From UBA9676 sp963741615 (GTDB lineage: Bacteria; Actinomycetota; Actinomycetes; Streptosporangiales; Streptosporangiaceae): a stretch of DNA of 64,000 bases. Positions 1 to 9,900 of the stretch are shown here, piece by piece. Each line of letters begins with the position of its first letter. Position 1 is the first letter of the stretch. A program made the translations under genes and the position numbers. The notes under the pieces were generated by a model. The model worked only from the letters and a program-made list of their open reading frames with translations, ran no database searches and was not told the DNA's origin. The stretch covers positions 62,001-126,000 of the forward strand of contig CAVUIU010000029.1 of assembly GCA_963741615.1 (NCBI GenBank), written 5' to 3'.

Positions 1-225
1 TCAGCAGCCCGCGAACCGCCGATCGGACCAGCGTGACCGTGTCCATCGTGGTCACCGCGTCATACAACGGAGTGGAATCCAGCACCCGCCGCCGCCCCAC
101 CAGCCCGGCCCGCCGGGCCGCAGCCAAGGTCACGTCAAAGATCCGGCCCGGCCGGTCCGAACGGGCCAGCCGGGCCCGCATGTCCACCAGCACCGTGTAC
201 CTAGGTCCTTCGGCACGAGGTCGCA
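1..225 (-). pseudogene. IS1182-type transposase fragment, runs off window start
   Basis: On the minus strand an open frame from an ATG at about 225 to the window edge encodes about 75 residues. It contains RARLARSDRPGRIFD and GRRRVLDSTPLYDAV, the segment around the first catalytic Asp of IS1182/IS5-like DDE transposases, followed by TMDTVTLVRSAVRGLL. The usual N-terminal part (about 100 residues that precede the VL.. ARL segment) is missing, and unrelated sequence (a CsoR remnant) begins within 60 bases. The visible part is therefore a remnant; the rest lies outside the window. Family assignment is from recalled motif similarity. Confidence 0.7.
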
Positions 226-284
226 TGCCCCTACCCCATTGCGGTATCCGGCGCCCAGAGTGGGAGCCGGGTGAGACAGGACGA

Positions 285-374
285 GTTGTCTCGCAGCGGA
301 CCCTGGAGTCGGTGGCGCTGGGTCTGCTTGAGGAGCATGTGTCCCAATGCGTCGCGCAGGCGCTCGCCGAGGGC
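285..374 (+). pseudogene. CsoR/DUF156 copper-sensor C-terminal remnant
   Basis: The frame that runs into copA encodes RTLESVALGLLEEHVSQC followed by VAQALAEG, which matches the third helix of CsoR-family copper repressors, including the His-x3-Cys (HVSQC) pair that forms half of the Cu(I) site. The first two helices, with the first Cys and the DNA-binding face, are absent; an IS1182-like transposase remnant sits just upstream. The fragment has no plausible start of its own. It suggests that an original csoR-copA unit was truncated by an insertion or deletion. Confidence 0.6.
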
Positions 375-410
375 CGGAACACGGCTACCCAGCCCGCACG
401 GGGGAGCAGG

Positions 411-2825
411 ATGCGAATGAGCACGGTGACGGGTGACCAGGCGGCTGCCAGGCCGGATGGTTCGGGGCGTAGCGTAGAGCTTGCTATCGGCGGGATGACG
501 TGCGCGTCGTGTGCGGCGCGGGTCGAAAAGAAGCTCAACAAGCTCGATGGGGTCACCGCGACGGTCAATTTCGCCACCGAGACGGCGCGGGTCAGCTACC
601 GCGGCACTGTCAGCCCGGGTGAGCTGGTCACGGTCGTGGAACAGGCCGGGTATACCGCGGCCCTGCCCGCTGCTGCGCGGCCTGAAAGCCCGGAGCAGAC
701 AGGGGCGCAGCCCTCGGCGGCTGAGCAGGATGAGGTGGCCTTGCTGCGTCAGCGGCTGTTGGTGTCGCTGGTGCTGGCCGTCCCGGTGGTGGTGCTGGCG
801 ATGGTGCCGGCGGTGCAGTTCCGCAACTGGCAGTGGGCCTCGCTGGCGTTGGCCTCGCCGGTGGCGGTGTGGGGGGCGTGGCCGTTCCACCGCGCTGCTT
901 TCACCAATGCCCGCCATGGTGCTGTGACCATGGACACGCTGATCTCGGTCGGTGTGGGGGCCGCTTATCTGTGGTCGCTGTATGCGCTGTTTTTCGGCAC
1001 CGCCGGCCGGCCGGGCATGCACATGAGCTTCGCGCTGCCGGCCACCGGTGCCGGCGCAGGTGACATCTACCTCGATGTCGCCGCCGGGGTGACGGTGCTT
1101 ATTCTGCTGGGCCGGTTTTTCGAGGCCCGCGCGAAACGCCGTGCGGGCGCGGCGCTGCGGGCGCTGCTGTCGCTGGGTGCCAAGGACGTCGCGGTGCTGC
1201 GCGATGGCCATGAGGTGCGGATTCCGGCGGGGCAGCTCGCGGTGGGTGACCTGTTCGTGGTCCGGCCCGGTGAGAAGATCGCGACCGATGGTGTGGTGGA
1301 GTCCGGCAGTTCCGCGGTCGACACCTCGATGCTGACCGGCGAGCCGGTCCCGGCCGAGGTGACCGCCGGGGATGCGGTGACCGGCGCGACGGTGAACGTG
1401 AGCGGCCGGCTGGTGGTCCGCGCCGCCCAAGTAGGCGCCGGCACCCAGTTCGCGCAGATCGCCCGGCTCGTATCCGATGCGCAGGCTCGCAAGGCGCCGG
1501 TGCAGCGGCTGGCCGACCGGATCTCCGCGGTCTTCGTCCCCGTCGTCATCGGCATCGCCATCGTGACGCTGATCGGGTGGCTGGCCGCCGGGCAGAGCCC
1601 GGGTGCAGCGTTCACTGCCGCGGTAGCGGTGCTGATCATCGCTTGCCCGTGCGCGATGGGGCTGGCCACACCGACCGCGCTGCTGGTCGGCACCGGCCGC
1701 GGCGCCCAGCTTGGCATCTTGATCAAGGGGCCGGAGGCCCTGGAGTCCACCCGCACCATCGACACGGTCGTGCTGGACAAGACCGGCACGATCACAACCG
1801 GGCGGATGAGCCTGGTGGATGTGGCGACCGCGCCCGGCGAGGAACCGGCCGAGGTCCTCCGCCTGGCCGGCGCGGTGGAAGACGCCTCCGGGCATCCGAT
1901 CGCAGTGGCGATCGCCGCCGGCGCCGCCGGACGGCTTGGCGGCCTGCCCGGCGTGGAGGGGTTCAACAGCCACGGGGGGCTCGGCGTCTCCGGCGTGGCC
2001 GACGGTCACGCGGTGGTGGCCGGCCGCCGGGACTGGATCGAGCGCGAGTGGGCGCAGACAATCCCGGCCGGGCTGGCCGCCCGGGCCGCCGACGCGGAGG
2101 CGGCCGGGCAGACCGCGGTGTTCACCGGCTGGGACGGGCAGGTCCGGGGCATGCTGGTGGTCGCCGACACGATCAAGCCAACCTCGGCCGATGCCGTGGC
2201 CAGACTGCGGGGGATGGGCCTGTCGCCGGTGCTGCTCACCGGCGACAACGCCCGCGCCGCCCGCGCGGTCGCTGACCAGGTGGGCATCAGCGAGATCATC
2301 GCTGAGGTGCTGCCAGCCGGGAAGGCCGACGCGGTCAGGCGGCTGCAGGACACCGGGCGGGTGGTGGCCATGGCCGGCGACGGTGTGAACGACGCCGCCG
2401 CGCTCGCCCAGGCGGACCTGGGCCTGGCCATGGGCACCGGCACCGACGCCGCGATCAAGGCAGCCGACCTGACCCTGGTCCGCGGCGACCTGCTGGCTGT
2501 ACCCGACGCGATCGGCCTGTCCCGGCGCACCCTGCGAACTATCAAGGGCAACCTGTTCTGGGCGTTCGCCTACAACGTTGCCGCCATCCCGCTGGCCGCC
2601 CTCGGGTTCCTCAACCCCCTCATCGCCGCCGCCGCGATGGCGTTCAGCTCCGTGTTCGTCGTGACCAACAGCCTGCGGCTGCGCCGATTCCAGCCGACGT
2701 CTCCGCTCGTGTACAGCAACCCCAAGCCCAATGGTGACTTTGACCGCGCCGACGCGGGCGACGGGACGGCAGGGCCGCAGGTCGAGGCCGCCCAGGTCAC
2801 CCGCCGGGCCGGTTCGTCCCCCTGA
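411..2825 (+). CDS. copA: Copper-translocating P1B-type ATPase
   Basis: Encodes an 804-residue heavy-metal exporting P-type ATPase, which moves Cu(I) out across the membrane at the cost of ATP. An N-terminal heavy-metal-associated domain carries GMTCASCAARV (about residues 25-36). Several membrane helices follow, then the transport motif CPC in IIACPCAMG, phosphorylation motif DKTGT (about residue 455), an HP motif (GHPIA) and GDGVNDAAAL (about 656). The ATG at 411 is chosen because GGGGGAG lies 5-6 bases upstream and the metal-binding domain begins shortly after; the open frame extends upstream only through a CsoR remnant. A CPC motif and CxxC domain point to copper rather than zinc. The C-terminal tail of about 45 residues is hydrophilic and variable. 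With csoR truncated upstream, its regulation may be altered. Confidence 0.96.
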   Translation: MRMSTVTGDQAAARPDGSGRSVELAIGGMTCASCAARVEKKLNKLDGVTATVNFATETARVSYRGTVSPGELVTVVEQAGYTAALPAAARPESPEQTGAQPSAAEQDEVALLRQRLLVSLVLAVPVVVLAMVPAVQFRNWQWASLALASPVAVWGAWPFHRAAFTNARHGAVTMDTLISVGVGAAYLWSLYALFFGTAGRPGMHMSFALPATGAGAGDIYLDVAAGVTVLILLGRFFEARAKRRAGAALRALLSLGAKDVAVLRDGHEVRIPAGQLAVGDLFVVRPGEKIATDGVVESGSSAVDTSMLTGEPVPAEVTAGDAVTGATVNVSGRLVVRAAQVGAGTQFAQIARLVSDAQARKAPVQRLADRISAVFVPVVIGIAIVTLIGWLAAGQSPGAAFTAAVAVLIIACPCAMGLATPTALLVGTGRGAQLGILIKGPEALESTRTIDTVVLDKTGTITTGRMSLVDVATAPGEEPAEVLRLAGAVEDASGHPIAVAIAAGAAGRLGGLPGVEGFNSHGGLGVSGVADGHAVVAGRRDWIEREWAQTIPAGLAARAADAEAAGQTAVFTGWDGQVRGMLVVADTIKPTSADAVARLRGMGLSPVLLTGDNARAARAVADQVGISEIIAEVLPAGKADAVRRLQDTGRVVAMAGDGVNDAAALAQADLGLAMGTGTDAAIKAADLTLVRGDLLAVPDAIGLSRRTLRTIKGNLFWAFAYNVAAIPLAALGFLNPLIAAAAMAFSSVFVVTNSLRLRRFQPTSPLVYSNPKPNGDFDRADAGDGTAGPQVEAAQVTRRAGSSP

Positions 2826-2904
2826 ACATGCCCAGCACCGGGTGCTGACCGGCTCGTAGAGCGAGCGGATCAAGGTGGGCCCCGCTTCCTGCTGTTCGAG
2901 GCCA

Positions 2905-3175
2905 CCGACGCCTCCGGGCGTCTTCCGTGCCGACGACACGCCGGTCAGCTGGCCATCTGTGTATCAGGTAGCTGGGGGGCTGTATGCGGTCGCAGATCGC
3001 TGCTCGCACACCGGAGCCACGCTCTCCAGCGGCGAGGTCGAGTCGGCGCAATGCCCTGCGCCCGACGCGGCAGCCGATTCGATATCCGCGCCGGCGAGCT
3101 CCTGCGCGGGCCGGCTGACACTGACGCCGCTTGCTATCCGCTGGTCCAGGAGCGAGGGCAGATATTCCTGGGAAC
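2905..3175 (+). pseudogene. Frameshifted Rieske-type [2Fe-2S] ferredoxin
   Basis: One frame encodes GVFRADDTPVSWPS and then LYAVADRCSHTGATLSSGEVE, with the C-x-H ligand pair of a Rieske cluster. After about position 3050 the continuation is in another frame: CARRGSRFDIRAGELLRGPA, in place of the second ligand motif C-P-x-H-G-S-x-F-D. The second His is read as Arg. A functional domain would need an indel corrected and the ligand restored, so this is a decayed gene for a small ferredoxin component of a ring-hydroxylating type oxygenase. No start codon with a ribosome site was found. Confidence 0.6.
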
Positions 3176-3605
3176 GCGGAAGCCCAGGTCTCGGCCCCTC
3201 ACGGTAAGCCCGCGTCCAGCCGGGCCGACGGTCCAGCCTCCCGCGCACCGTGCTGGTGCAGTACTTCCCTGACGCGCGGCAGGGTCGTCGTCGCCGCGTC
3301 CTTGGCGGCGAGCGCCGCGCCGAACCTGTCCCCGAGACCCTGAGCGATCGTGGCCGCTACAGCTTCTAGATCATCCACGTGCATGGTCATCTCCGTTCAT
3401 CGCTGTTGACACCCATGTCGGCATGGCCGCCGGCCGGAGATCCGTGCTCAGCATGGATCGTCCGTCCCCGCAATTTGCATGGAGGCTGTGCTGCTGCGGC
3501 TGTCTGGGACCGCGTGCGCTCATATTCGGCCAGGTCGAGGATCTCCCAGGCCGCCTGGCCGGTGGCGACCATTGTGCCGGGCATCCCCAGCCACGGTGTA
3601 CTGCG
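3176..3605. other. Stretch without a supportable gene
   Basis: Short minus-strand frames occur here (63 codons ending at 3199, and 65 codons ending at 3387, which overlap by ATGA at 3387-3390 with a GGAG upstream). Neither encodes anything I recognise, and the second becomes compositionally poor after about 30 residues. I regard them as possible remnants and do not call genes. Confidence 0.4.
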
Positions 3606-3765
3606 CTAGGCGGCCCAGATCCCGGGTCGGGGCTTGCTGCGGCCGGGGACGGCAAAACCGGTGGCGCGCGCCCACGCCCGGACCTCGGCGGTGGAGGACT
3701 CTGGTGCGTCCGGTCCGGGTGTTCGCTCTAGCCGTTTTCGCTCTTGGCCGAGCGGGGGTGATCTC
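3606..3765 (-). pseudogene. Lsr2-like DNA-binding C-terminus remnant
   Basis: The minus frame ending with a TAG at 3606-3608 encodes SSTAEVRAWARATGFAVPGR followed by SKPRPGIWAA. This resembles the C-terminal nucleic-acid-binding domain of Lsr2/H-NS-like proteins (an E-[IV]-R-x-W-A-R-x-x-G core then an R-G-R-[IL] AT-hook-like segment), here with RSK in place of RGR. The N-terminal dimerisation domain is absent. The only upstream start is a GTG near 3762 with no clear ribosome site. Probably a fragment; the assignment rests on one short motif. Confidence 0.4.
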
Positions 3766-3896
3766 ACCGCCGGGCGCGCGTGGCCAGCCTCACCGTATAC
3801 CTCCCGCGCGTTGCGTGACAGGCTGGCCAGGGCAATCGTGGGAAGCGCGGGCCCGGCCGCCGTGGCGGGGGCGCATTCGCGGCGAAGAAGGTCAAG

Positions 3897-4100
3897 GTGG
3901 CGCAGGGCGCGGTGAAGTGGTTCAACGGCGATAAGAGCTACGGCTTCATCGCCGTGGAGGGTGGCCCGGACGTGTTCGTGTAATTCAGCGCGATCACCGG
4001 TGGCGGCTACCGCAGCCTCGAAGAAGGGCAGAAGGTCGAGTTCGACATCACCCAGGGCCAGAAGAGACCCCAGGGGAAAAGGGTCAGGGTCATCGCCTGA
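3897..4100 (+). pseudogene. Cold-shock protein gene with in-frame TAA
   Basis: A 68-codon reading frame from a GTG at 3897 (AAGAAGG upstream) encodes a CspA-type cold-shock domain: AQGAVKWFNGDKSYGFIAVE, PDVFV, then a TAA at 3981-3983 where CspA proteins have His, then FSAITGGGYRSLEEGQKVEF and a normal end at VRVIA. RNP1 (KSYGFI) is intact and RNP2 is VFV-stop-F. The frame is otherwise open, so a single nonsense codon (two base changes from CAC, one from TAC) separates it from a complete single-stranded nucleic-acid chaperone. RNP1 normally has KGYGFI; here Gly is Ser. Confidence 0.8.
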
Positions 4101-4296
4101 CGCATCGGCAGCGAGGGCCTCCCCGGACGCCGCCCAGCCCCGGGGTCGCGGGCCGGGTGTACTGGTCCAGCGCGAAACTGGGGGAGGAGGCTCATCGACG
4201 CGACCATCGGCGGTGAGGTCCAGCCGGCTCGGCGATCAGCCAGGTAGCTGAACCCGGCGAGGGAGATCTGCTGCATCCGCACTTGCGCCGGGGTGG

Positions 4297-5484
4297 CTAC
4301 GGCTCTGGCATCAGCCCGTGCTCGGGGAAGACGGCCGTCCTGGTGGCCATGATGGCCTGGTCGAGGGGATCTGCTGGGTCGTACCCGGATTCGAAGCGCG
4401 TGTACTGTGTCTGGGCCCCTTCGGTCATGGACTCCGGTGCCTGAAGGCCTGTGCCGCGGGTCGCTTGCTCGCGCCAGGTGGCCGGGATGCGCGCCCGGGG
4501 GTCGATCGGATGCCCGGCGGCCTCGGCCAGCAGGTGCGCCCAGGTCCTGGGGACGACCTGGAGCAGCTCGTAACCGCCTCCCCCGGTGAGGAGCCAGCGG
4601 CCGCCTGCCACCTGGTGGGCCAGCTCGTGGATCGCGGCGTGCGCGGTGCGCTGCGCATCGATAGACAGCTGCAGGCCGGCCAGGGGATCGAGCCAGTGAG
4701 TGTCACAGCCGTGCTGGCTGACCAGGATCGCTGGCCCAAACGCGCGCAGCAGCGGCGGCACGACCGCGTGGAAGGCACGCAGCCACCCAGCGTCCGTGGT
4801 CCCGGCTGGCAGCGCCACGTTCACCGCTGATCCCTGCGCTGCTGGCCCGCCCGTCTCAGACGGCAGGCCGGTGCCGGGGAACAGCGCCGCCGGATGCTGG
4901 TGCAAGCTGATCGTCAGCACCCGCGGATCGTCATAGAAGGCGGCCTGCACCCCGTCGCCGTGGTGCACGTCGAGGTCGACGTAGGCGACCCGCTCCGCGC
5001 CCTGTTCCAGCAGCCAGGCGATCGCGATCGCCGGATCGTTGTACACGCAGAACCCGCTCGCGCTGCCGCGCATCGCGTGGTGCAGCCCGCCCGCGATGCT
5101 CGCGCCATGTTGCGCCACGCCGGCCCAGACCGCACGGGCCGCCGCCAGGGTCGCGCCGGCCACCAGCGCCGACGCGTCGTGCATGCCGGGGAACACCGGG
5201 TCATCCTCGGTGCCGAGGCCGAACAAACCCAGCATCGGGGAGTCCGGCCGATCCCCGCCCGCTCGCCGCACCTCCGCGATGTAGCGCGGGTCATGCACCA
5301 GCTCAAGCTCCGCGTCAGTGGCGGGCACCGGGCTCTCGAGCGACACCCCCGCCTCAGCGAACAGGCCGAAGGCGCGCGCCAGCTCGATCGTCAGCTCAAC
5401 CCGGACCGGTGCCATCGGATGGCCGGCCCCGAAGTCATAGCCGGCCAGCCGGTCATCCCAGGCCACATACAGCGTGCACGCCAT
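4297..5484 (-). CDS. acuC: AcuC-type histone deacetylase family protein
   Basis: A 395-residue Zn-dependent deacetylase of the arginase/HDAC fold. Bacillus AcuC removes the acetyl group from acetyl-CoA synthetase and so controls acetate use. Visible hallmarks: GGLHHAMRG (catalytic His pair region, about residue 135), YVDLDVHHGDGVQ (Asp-His metal ligands, about 170), SLHQHP, and LTGGGGYE near residue 300. The ATG at 5484 has GGGGTGAG upstream, and the reading begins with the expected YVAWDD. Length is normal for the family (about 380-400). It stands alone, with no acs gene beside it in this window. Confidence 0.93.
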   Translation of the reverse strand: MACTLYVAWDDRLAGYDFGAGHPMAPVRVELTIELARAFGLFAEAGVSLESPVPATDAELELVHDPRYIAEVRRAGGDRPDSPMLGLFGLGTEDDPVFPGMHDASALVAGATLAAARAVWAGVAQHGASIAGGLHHAMRGSASGFCVYNDPAIAIAWLLEQGAERVAYVDLDVHHGDGVQAAFYDDPRVLTISLHQHPAALFPGTGLPSETGGPAAQGSAVNVALPAGTTDAGWLRAFHAVVPPLLRAFGPAILVSQHGCDTHWLDPLAGLQLSIDAQRTAHAAIHELAHQVAGGRWLLTGGGGYELLQVVPRTWAHLLAEAAGHPIDPRARIPATWREQATRGTGLQAPESMTEGAQTQYTRFESGYDPADPLDQAIMATRTAVFPEHGLMPEP

Positions 5485-6182
5485 CCACTCACCCCCGTCA
5501 TGCGAACCCGGAGAGCTTGATCGCTGGCCTCATCGGGATCTTCCTCAGCGGGGCGGCACCCGGCCAGCTGGCCATTGCGGCGCTGGATCCCGGTGCCGCT
5601 CTACATTTGCAATTCTATACTGGCAATCTATTTCCAGAAAAATAGAGATAGTTCCTTGAGGGTGGCGAGCCAGCGTTTGCTGCCCGGCCCGGATGCTCCT
5701 GCGCCTCACACGACCCGGGCACGGCAACAGACGGCCTGAACGGAGTCATGCATGCAGGAATGGGGCGCCCAGGTCCGGCCGCCAGGAAAGATGGAGACAG
5801 GCTAACTTGCCGCAGACCCCCGAGCGATGCACCCCCGGCGCCAGAAGCGCGCGCCAAACGCCCGGGGCCGACTTCAAGGCGCGAGCACGCTGAGAACCCC
5901 TGGAGAGGCACGGCCGCCACGATGACTTGCAAAGACATCCGAGCGAACCCGACCGCGGCCCATAAGCGGATGTTCTGCGCGCCGACACAGCCATCAGCCC
6001 AGGACAGTACCCGAGTACGGAATCGGCGATCCGGAGCATTTGCCAAGTGGCCTGCCGGCTCCGGCACTCGCTTGTTTGTGGCAAAGCGTGACCGGACCAG
6101 GCGGCTTATGTTGGGTTTCCGCTTGCCGATGAGACCGGAATTGGCCCAGCTTCCCGGTTCCGGCCCGGCCGGGAGGTGCCCG
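5485..6182. other. 700-bp stretch without a recognisable gene
   Basis: I see no coding frame with family-like content on either strand. The part at 5600-5660 is strikingly A/T-rich for this window, with CTATTT...AAATAG half-palindromes, and could hold a promoter for acuC or mark a junction of foreign DNA. Confidence 0.4.
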
Positions 6183-6825
6183 ATGACCACTGCCGTCCCA
6201 TCAACTGCGCTCGCCGCGATCCAGCCCGCCTTCACTGATCCTGAACGGCTCGCCTTCGTCGGGTTCCTGGCCGGTACCGCGGCCTGACCCGTGAGGCCTG
6301 CGCGCTGGACCTGCGCCAGTTCACCACCTGGTGCCGCGTCCGCTCCCTTGCCTCTGTTGGCCATCCGCTGCCCCGGCATCGAAAGCTTCGCCAGGGAACT
6401 CGAGATCAGGGGCCGGGCCCCGCGACCGTCACCCGGCGGCTGTGCACGATCGCCGGGTTCTGCAAGTACGCGGTCGAGCAAGAGCTCCTCGACCATTCCC
6501 GGCCGTCCGCGTCCGCCGTCCGCGGCTGGATTACGAGTCTCATGCCGTCGCCCTGGACCGCAACGAGCTCGGCTCGCTGGTAGCCGCCGGGCTCGGCCCG
6601 CCGCTTGAGCATGCGCTGGTCTCCTTGCTGGCGTTGAACGGGCTGCGGGTGTCGGGGGCCACCGGCGCCGATATAGAGCATCTGGGCCTGGAGCGCGGGC
6701 ATCGGACTCTCACGATCACCCGCAAGGGCGGCAAGGTGGTCACCGTCCTGCTGGCCGCCGCGCACTGCCCGGCGATCGATCTGGCCATCGGCGAGTGCAC
6801 GGAGGGCCGGTGTTCCTGGCTGTGA
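6183..6825 (+). pseudogene. Decayed tyrosine-recombinase integrase
   Basis: Begins with an ATG at 6183 behind GGGAGG and encodes the usual N-terminal start (FTDPERLAFVGFLAG). It then shifts frame near 6280 to GLTREACALDLRQFTTWC, and again to RRPRLDYESHAVALDRNELG and LLALNGLRVSGATGADI. The last contains the first catalytic Arg region (N-G-L-R-V-S) and GHRTLTITRKGGK. The frame stops at 6825, before the H-x-x-R and Tyr motifs. At least two frameshifts and loss of about 110 C-terminal residues make it non-functional. It is the kind of integrase carried by actinomycete integrative elements. Confidence 0.8.
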
Positions 6826-6903
6826 GCTGACCTATTGCGGGCATTGGCCGGGTATTATCACCTCGTTCTGTGACCGGGATGGGACGGCGGGTAGGACCGG
6901 GAC

Positions 6904-9900
6904 ATGGGGGAGCCGCAGGAGGTGGGCGCCGCCGCAGCGGCGGGTGAGGAATCGCGGGCGGATCAGGCCGCGGTGATCTTGACGCCTGATCAGCGGGTGC
7001 GGGTGTTCATCTCCTCCACGCTGGAGGAGATGGCCGCCGAGCGGGCGGCGGCCCGGCGGGCGATCCGGCGGCTGCACCTGGTGCCGGTGTGGTATGAGTC
7101 CGGCGCCCGTCCGCACCCGCCGCGCAGCATGTACCGGGCGTACCTGGCGCAGAGCCAGGTATTTGTGGGCATCTACTGGCAGCGCTACGGCTGGGTCGCG
7201 CCGGGGATGGGCATCTCGGGGCTGGAGGACGAGTACCGGCTGGCCGCCGGCAAGCCGATGCTGCTGTACCTCAAGCGCCCCGCCCCGGACCAGGAGCCAG
7301 GCCTGAGGGCGATGATCGACGGTATCCGCGCGGTAGGCACAGTGTCGTACCGGACCTTCGCCACCCCGCGGGAGCTGGAACGGCTGCTGGCCGACGACCT
7401 TGCCGTTCTGCTGAGCGAGAGCTTCGCGGGCGCGGCAGTCAGCGCCGGGGCGCCGGGCGCGTTGTCGACTGGGCCGGGCCAGCCGACGGAGGCGAGGCTC
7501 CCGGCTGGGACGGTCACTTTCCTGCTGACCGATATCGAGGGCTCGACCCGGCTGTGGGAGATCGTGCCCGACGCGATGGAGGTGGCGCTGGAGCAGCACA
7601 ACCGGCTTCTCACTGGCGTGATCGAGGGGCATGGCGGGGTGGTGGTCACTTCCCGCGGGGAGGGGGACAGTTTCTTCGCCGCCTTTGCCAGCGCGGTGGC
7701 CGCGGTCCAGGCGGCCGGCGCCTGCCAGCTCGCCCTGGCCGGGCAGGACTGGCCGGAGGGGGCCGCGCTGCGGGTGCGGATGGGGCTGCACACCGGGGAG
7801 GCGCATGTGCAGGACGACGACTACGCCGACCACGCCGCGATCAACCGCTGTGCCCGGGTGAAAGCGGCCGCGCACGGCGGGCAGGTGCTCATCACCCAGG
7901 CCACCTGCGACCTGGTGGGCGGTGGTCTGGGCAGCGGGTTCGGGGTGAAGCGGCTCGGGGAGTTCCGGCTGCGAGATCTCAGCCAGCCAGAGCTCATCTA
8001 CCAGCTCACTCATGCTGATCTCCCGGCCGACTTCCCGCCGCTCAACACGCTTTCGGAGCGCACCTCCAATCTCCCCGTACAGATGACAACGTTCGTGGGG
8101 CGGACAGAGGAGCTGGCTCAGATCGCCAGCCTCATGGAGGCAAACCGGCTCGTCACTCTGTTGGGCCCGGGTGGCAGCGGAAAGACCCGCCTGGCCATTC
8201 AGGTTGCAGCGGACCTGAACGGGCGCTTTCCGGACGGTCAATGGCTGGTGGAGCTGGCGGCCCTGACCGATCCGCGCCTGGTCGCGCCGCAGATCGCAGC
8301 GGTTCTCCGCCAGCCCGAGTTCGATGTGGACAAACTCGCCGCCAAGAGGCTGCTCATCGTGCTCGATAACTGCGAGCACGTGATGGGCGCCTGCGCGGAG
8401 CTGGTCGCTTCCCTGCTCCGGACATGCCCTGGAATCGTGGTGCTGGCGACCAGCCGAGAGCCGCTCAACGTCGCCGGCGAGCAGGTCGTCCGGATAGGGC
8501 CGCTCGAACGCGCTGATGCTACCGAGCTGTTTGTGGAGCGAGCTGCTCTGGTCCGTCCCGATCTCCATTTCGGCGTGCCGGAGATGGCAACGATCGCGGC
8601 GATTTGCCAGCGGCTCGACGGCATTCCCCTCGCCATCGAGCTGGCAGCGGCGCGGATGCGTGGCATGACCGTGTCGGAGATCCTGGAACGCCTCCAAGAC
8701 AGGTTCCGGCTGCTCACCAGCCGCAGCACGACCGCTAGCGAACGTCACCAGACCCTTCGGGCGGCCGTGACGTGGAGTTATGAGCTGCTGGAGGAGCCGG
8801 AGAGGGTCCTCTTCCGGCGCCTTTCTGTTTTCTCCGGTGGATGGCGGATGGCTTCGGCCGAGGCGGTGTGCGCCGAAGGGTTCGCAGACGACCGCTATTA
8901 CGTAACGGATCTGGCGCTGACTCTCGTGGACAAGTCGCTGGTGCTTGTGTACGGGCAGAACACCAGCCGGTACGGAATGCTCGAGACGCTACGGGAGTTC
9001 GCCCGCGAGAAACTGGCAGAAGCCGGTGAGCTCGCCGAGCTGGAGCGCCGCCACGGCGAGCATTTCCTGGCGCTGAGCACCTCGGCCGACTGGCCAACCG
9101 CAGTGTGGTGGCCTGACCGCCGAGTTCATGACGTGATCCCCGATCTCGACAACTTCCGTGCGGCGCTGCGGTGGAGCAAGAGCCAGCCACCGGGTACCGA
9201 GCTTGGTCTCGTGGTTGGGGCGGCACCGCTGTGGATGGCTGCGGGCCGCTTTGCGGAAGGCCAGCTGGCCCTCACCGAGGCCCTGGAGCGGGCCCCGCAG
9301 CCGTCCGTGCTCCGCCTGAAGGCCCTCGAACGCCTGGGGTGGCTGGCGGCCGAGCATGGTGACTTCGAGACCGGCGCCAGCACGGCCAAGAAGGCACTGC
9401 GGCTGGCCGAAGAGCTTGGCAGCCAGTTCGTCGCCAGCGCCCAAGTACTCCTGGGCTACACGGCTCTCCAGCAGGGGGACCACGAGGTGGCGGCCGCGCT
9501 GTTCACCAAGAGCTTGCGCGCATACCAGGCTAACAATGACCTGACCGGTATCGCCCAGGTTCGCCATCACCAGGCATACCTGGCAATGAAGACGGGCGAC
9601 CCGGCGCGCGCAGAAGCACTCTTCGACGAAACGGTCACCATCGCCCACCAGGCCCAGGACACTGGCCTGGCAGCGTACGCGCTGCTCAGCGGAATCCCGG
9701 TGCTGATCGACGACGGCAGGATCACCGATGCCCGGAACCGCTGGCTGACCGCATACCAGCAAACCGGCACGACTGGCTCGGCGGTACTCCACCTGGCCCT
9801 GTTGGGATACGCGGCCTCCATCGCAGCAGCCGGTGAGCACCCCCACCGGGCAGTGTTGCTGACCGAAATCGCTGTCGGGCTGCTATCCGAGACAGGCTGG

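Noticed and set aside
231..2939. Long minus-strand frame opposite copA
   Set aside because: Mirror frame created by high GC; the plus strand encodes a clear P-type ATPase with all motifs.
3199..3584. Two short overlapping minus-strand frames with an ATGA junction
   Set aside because: The junction and a GGAG look gene-like, but neither product resembles a family and the composition becomes random; kept only as a note.
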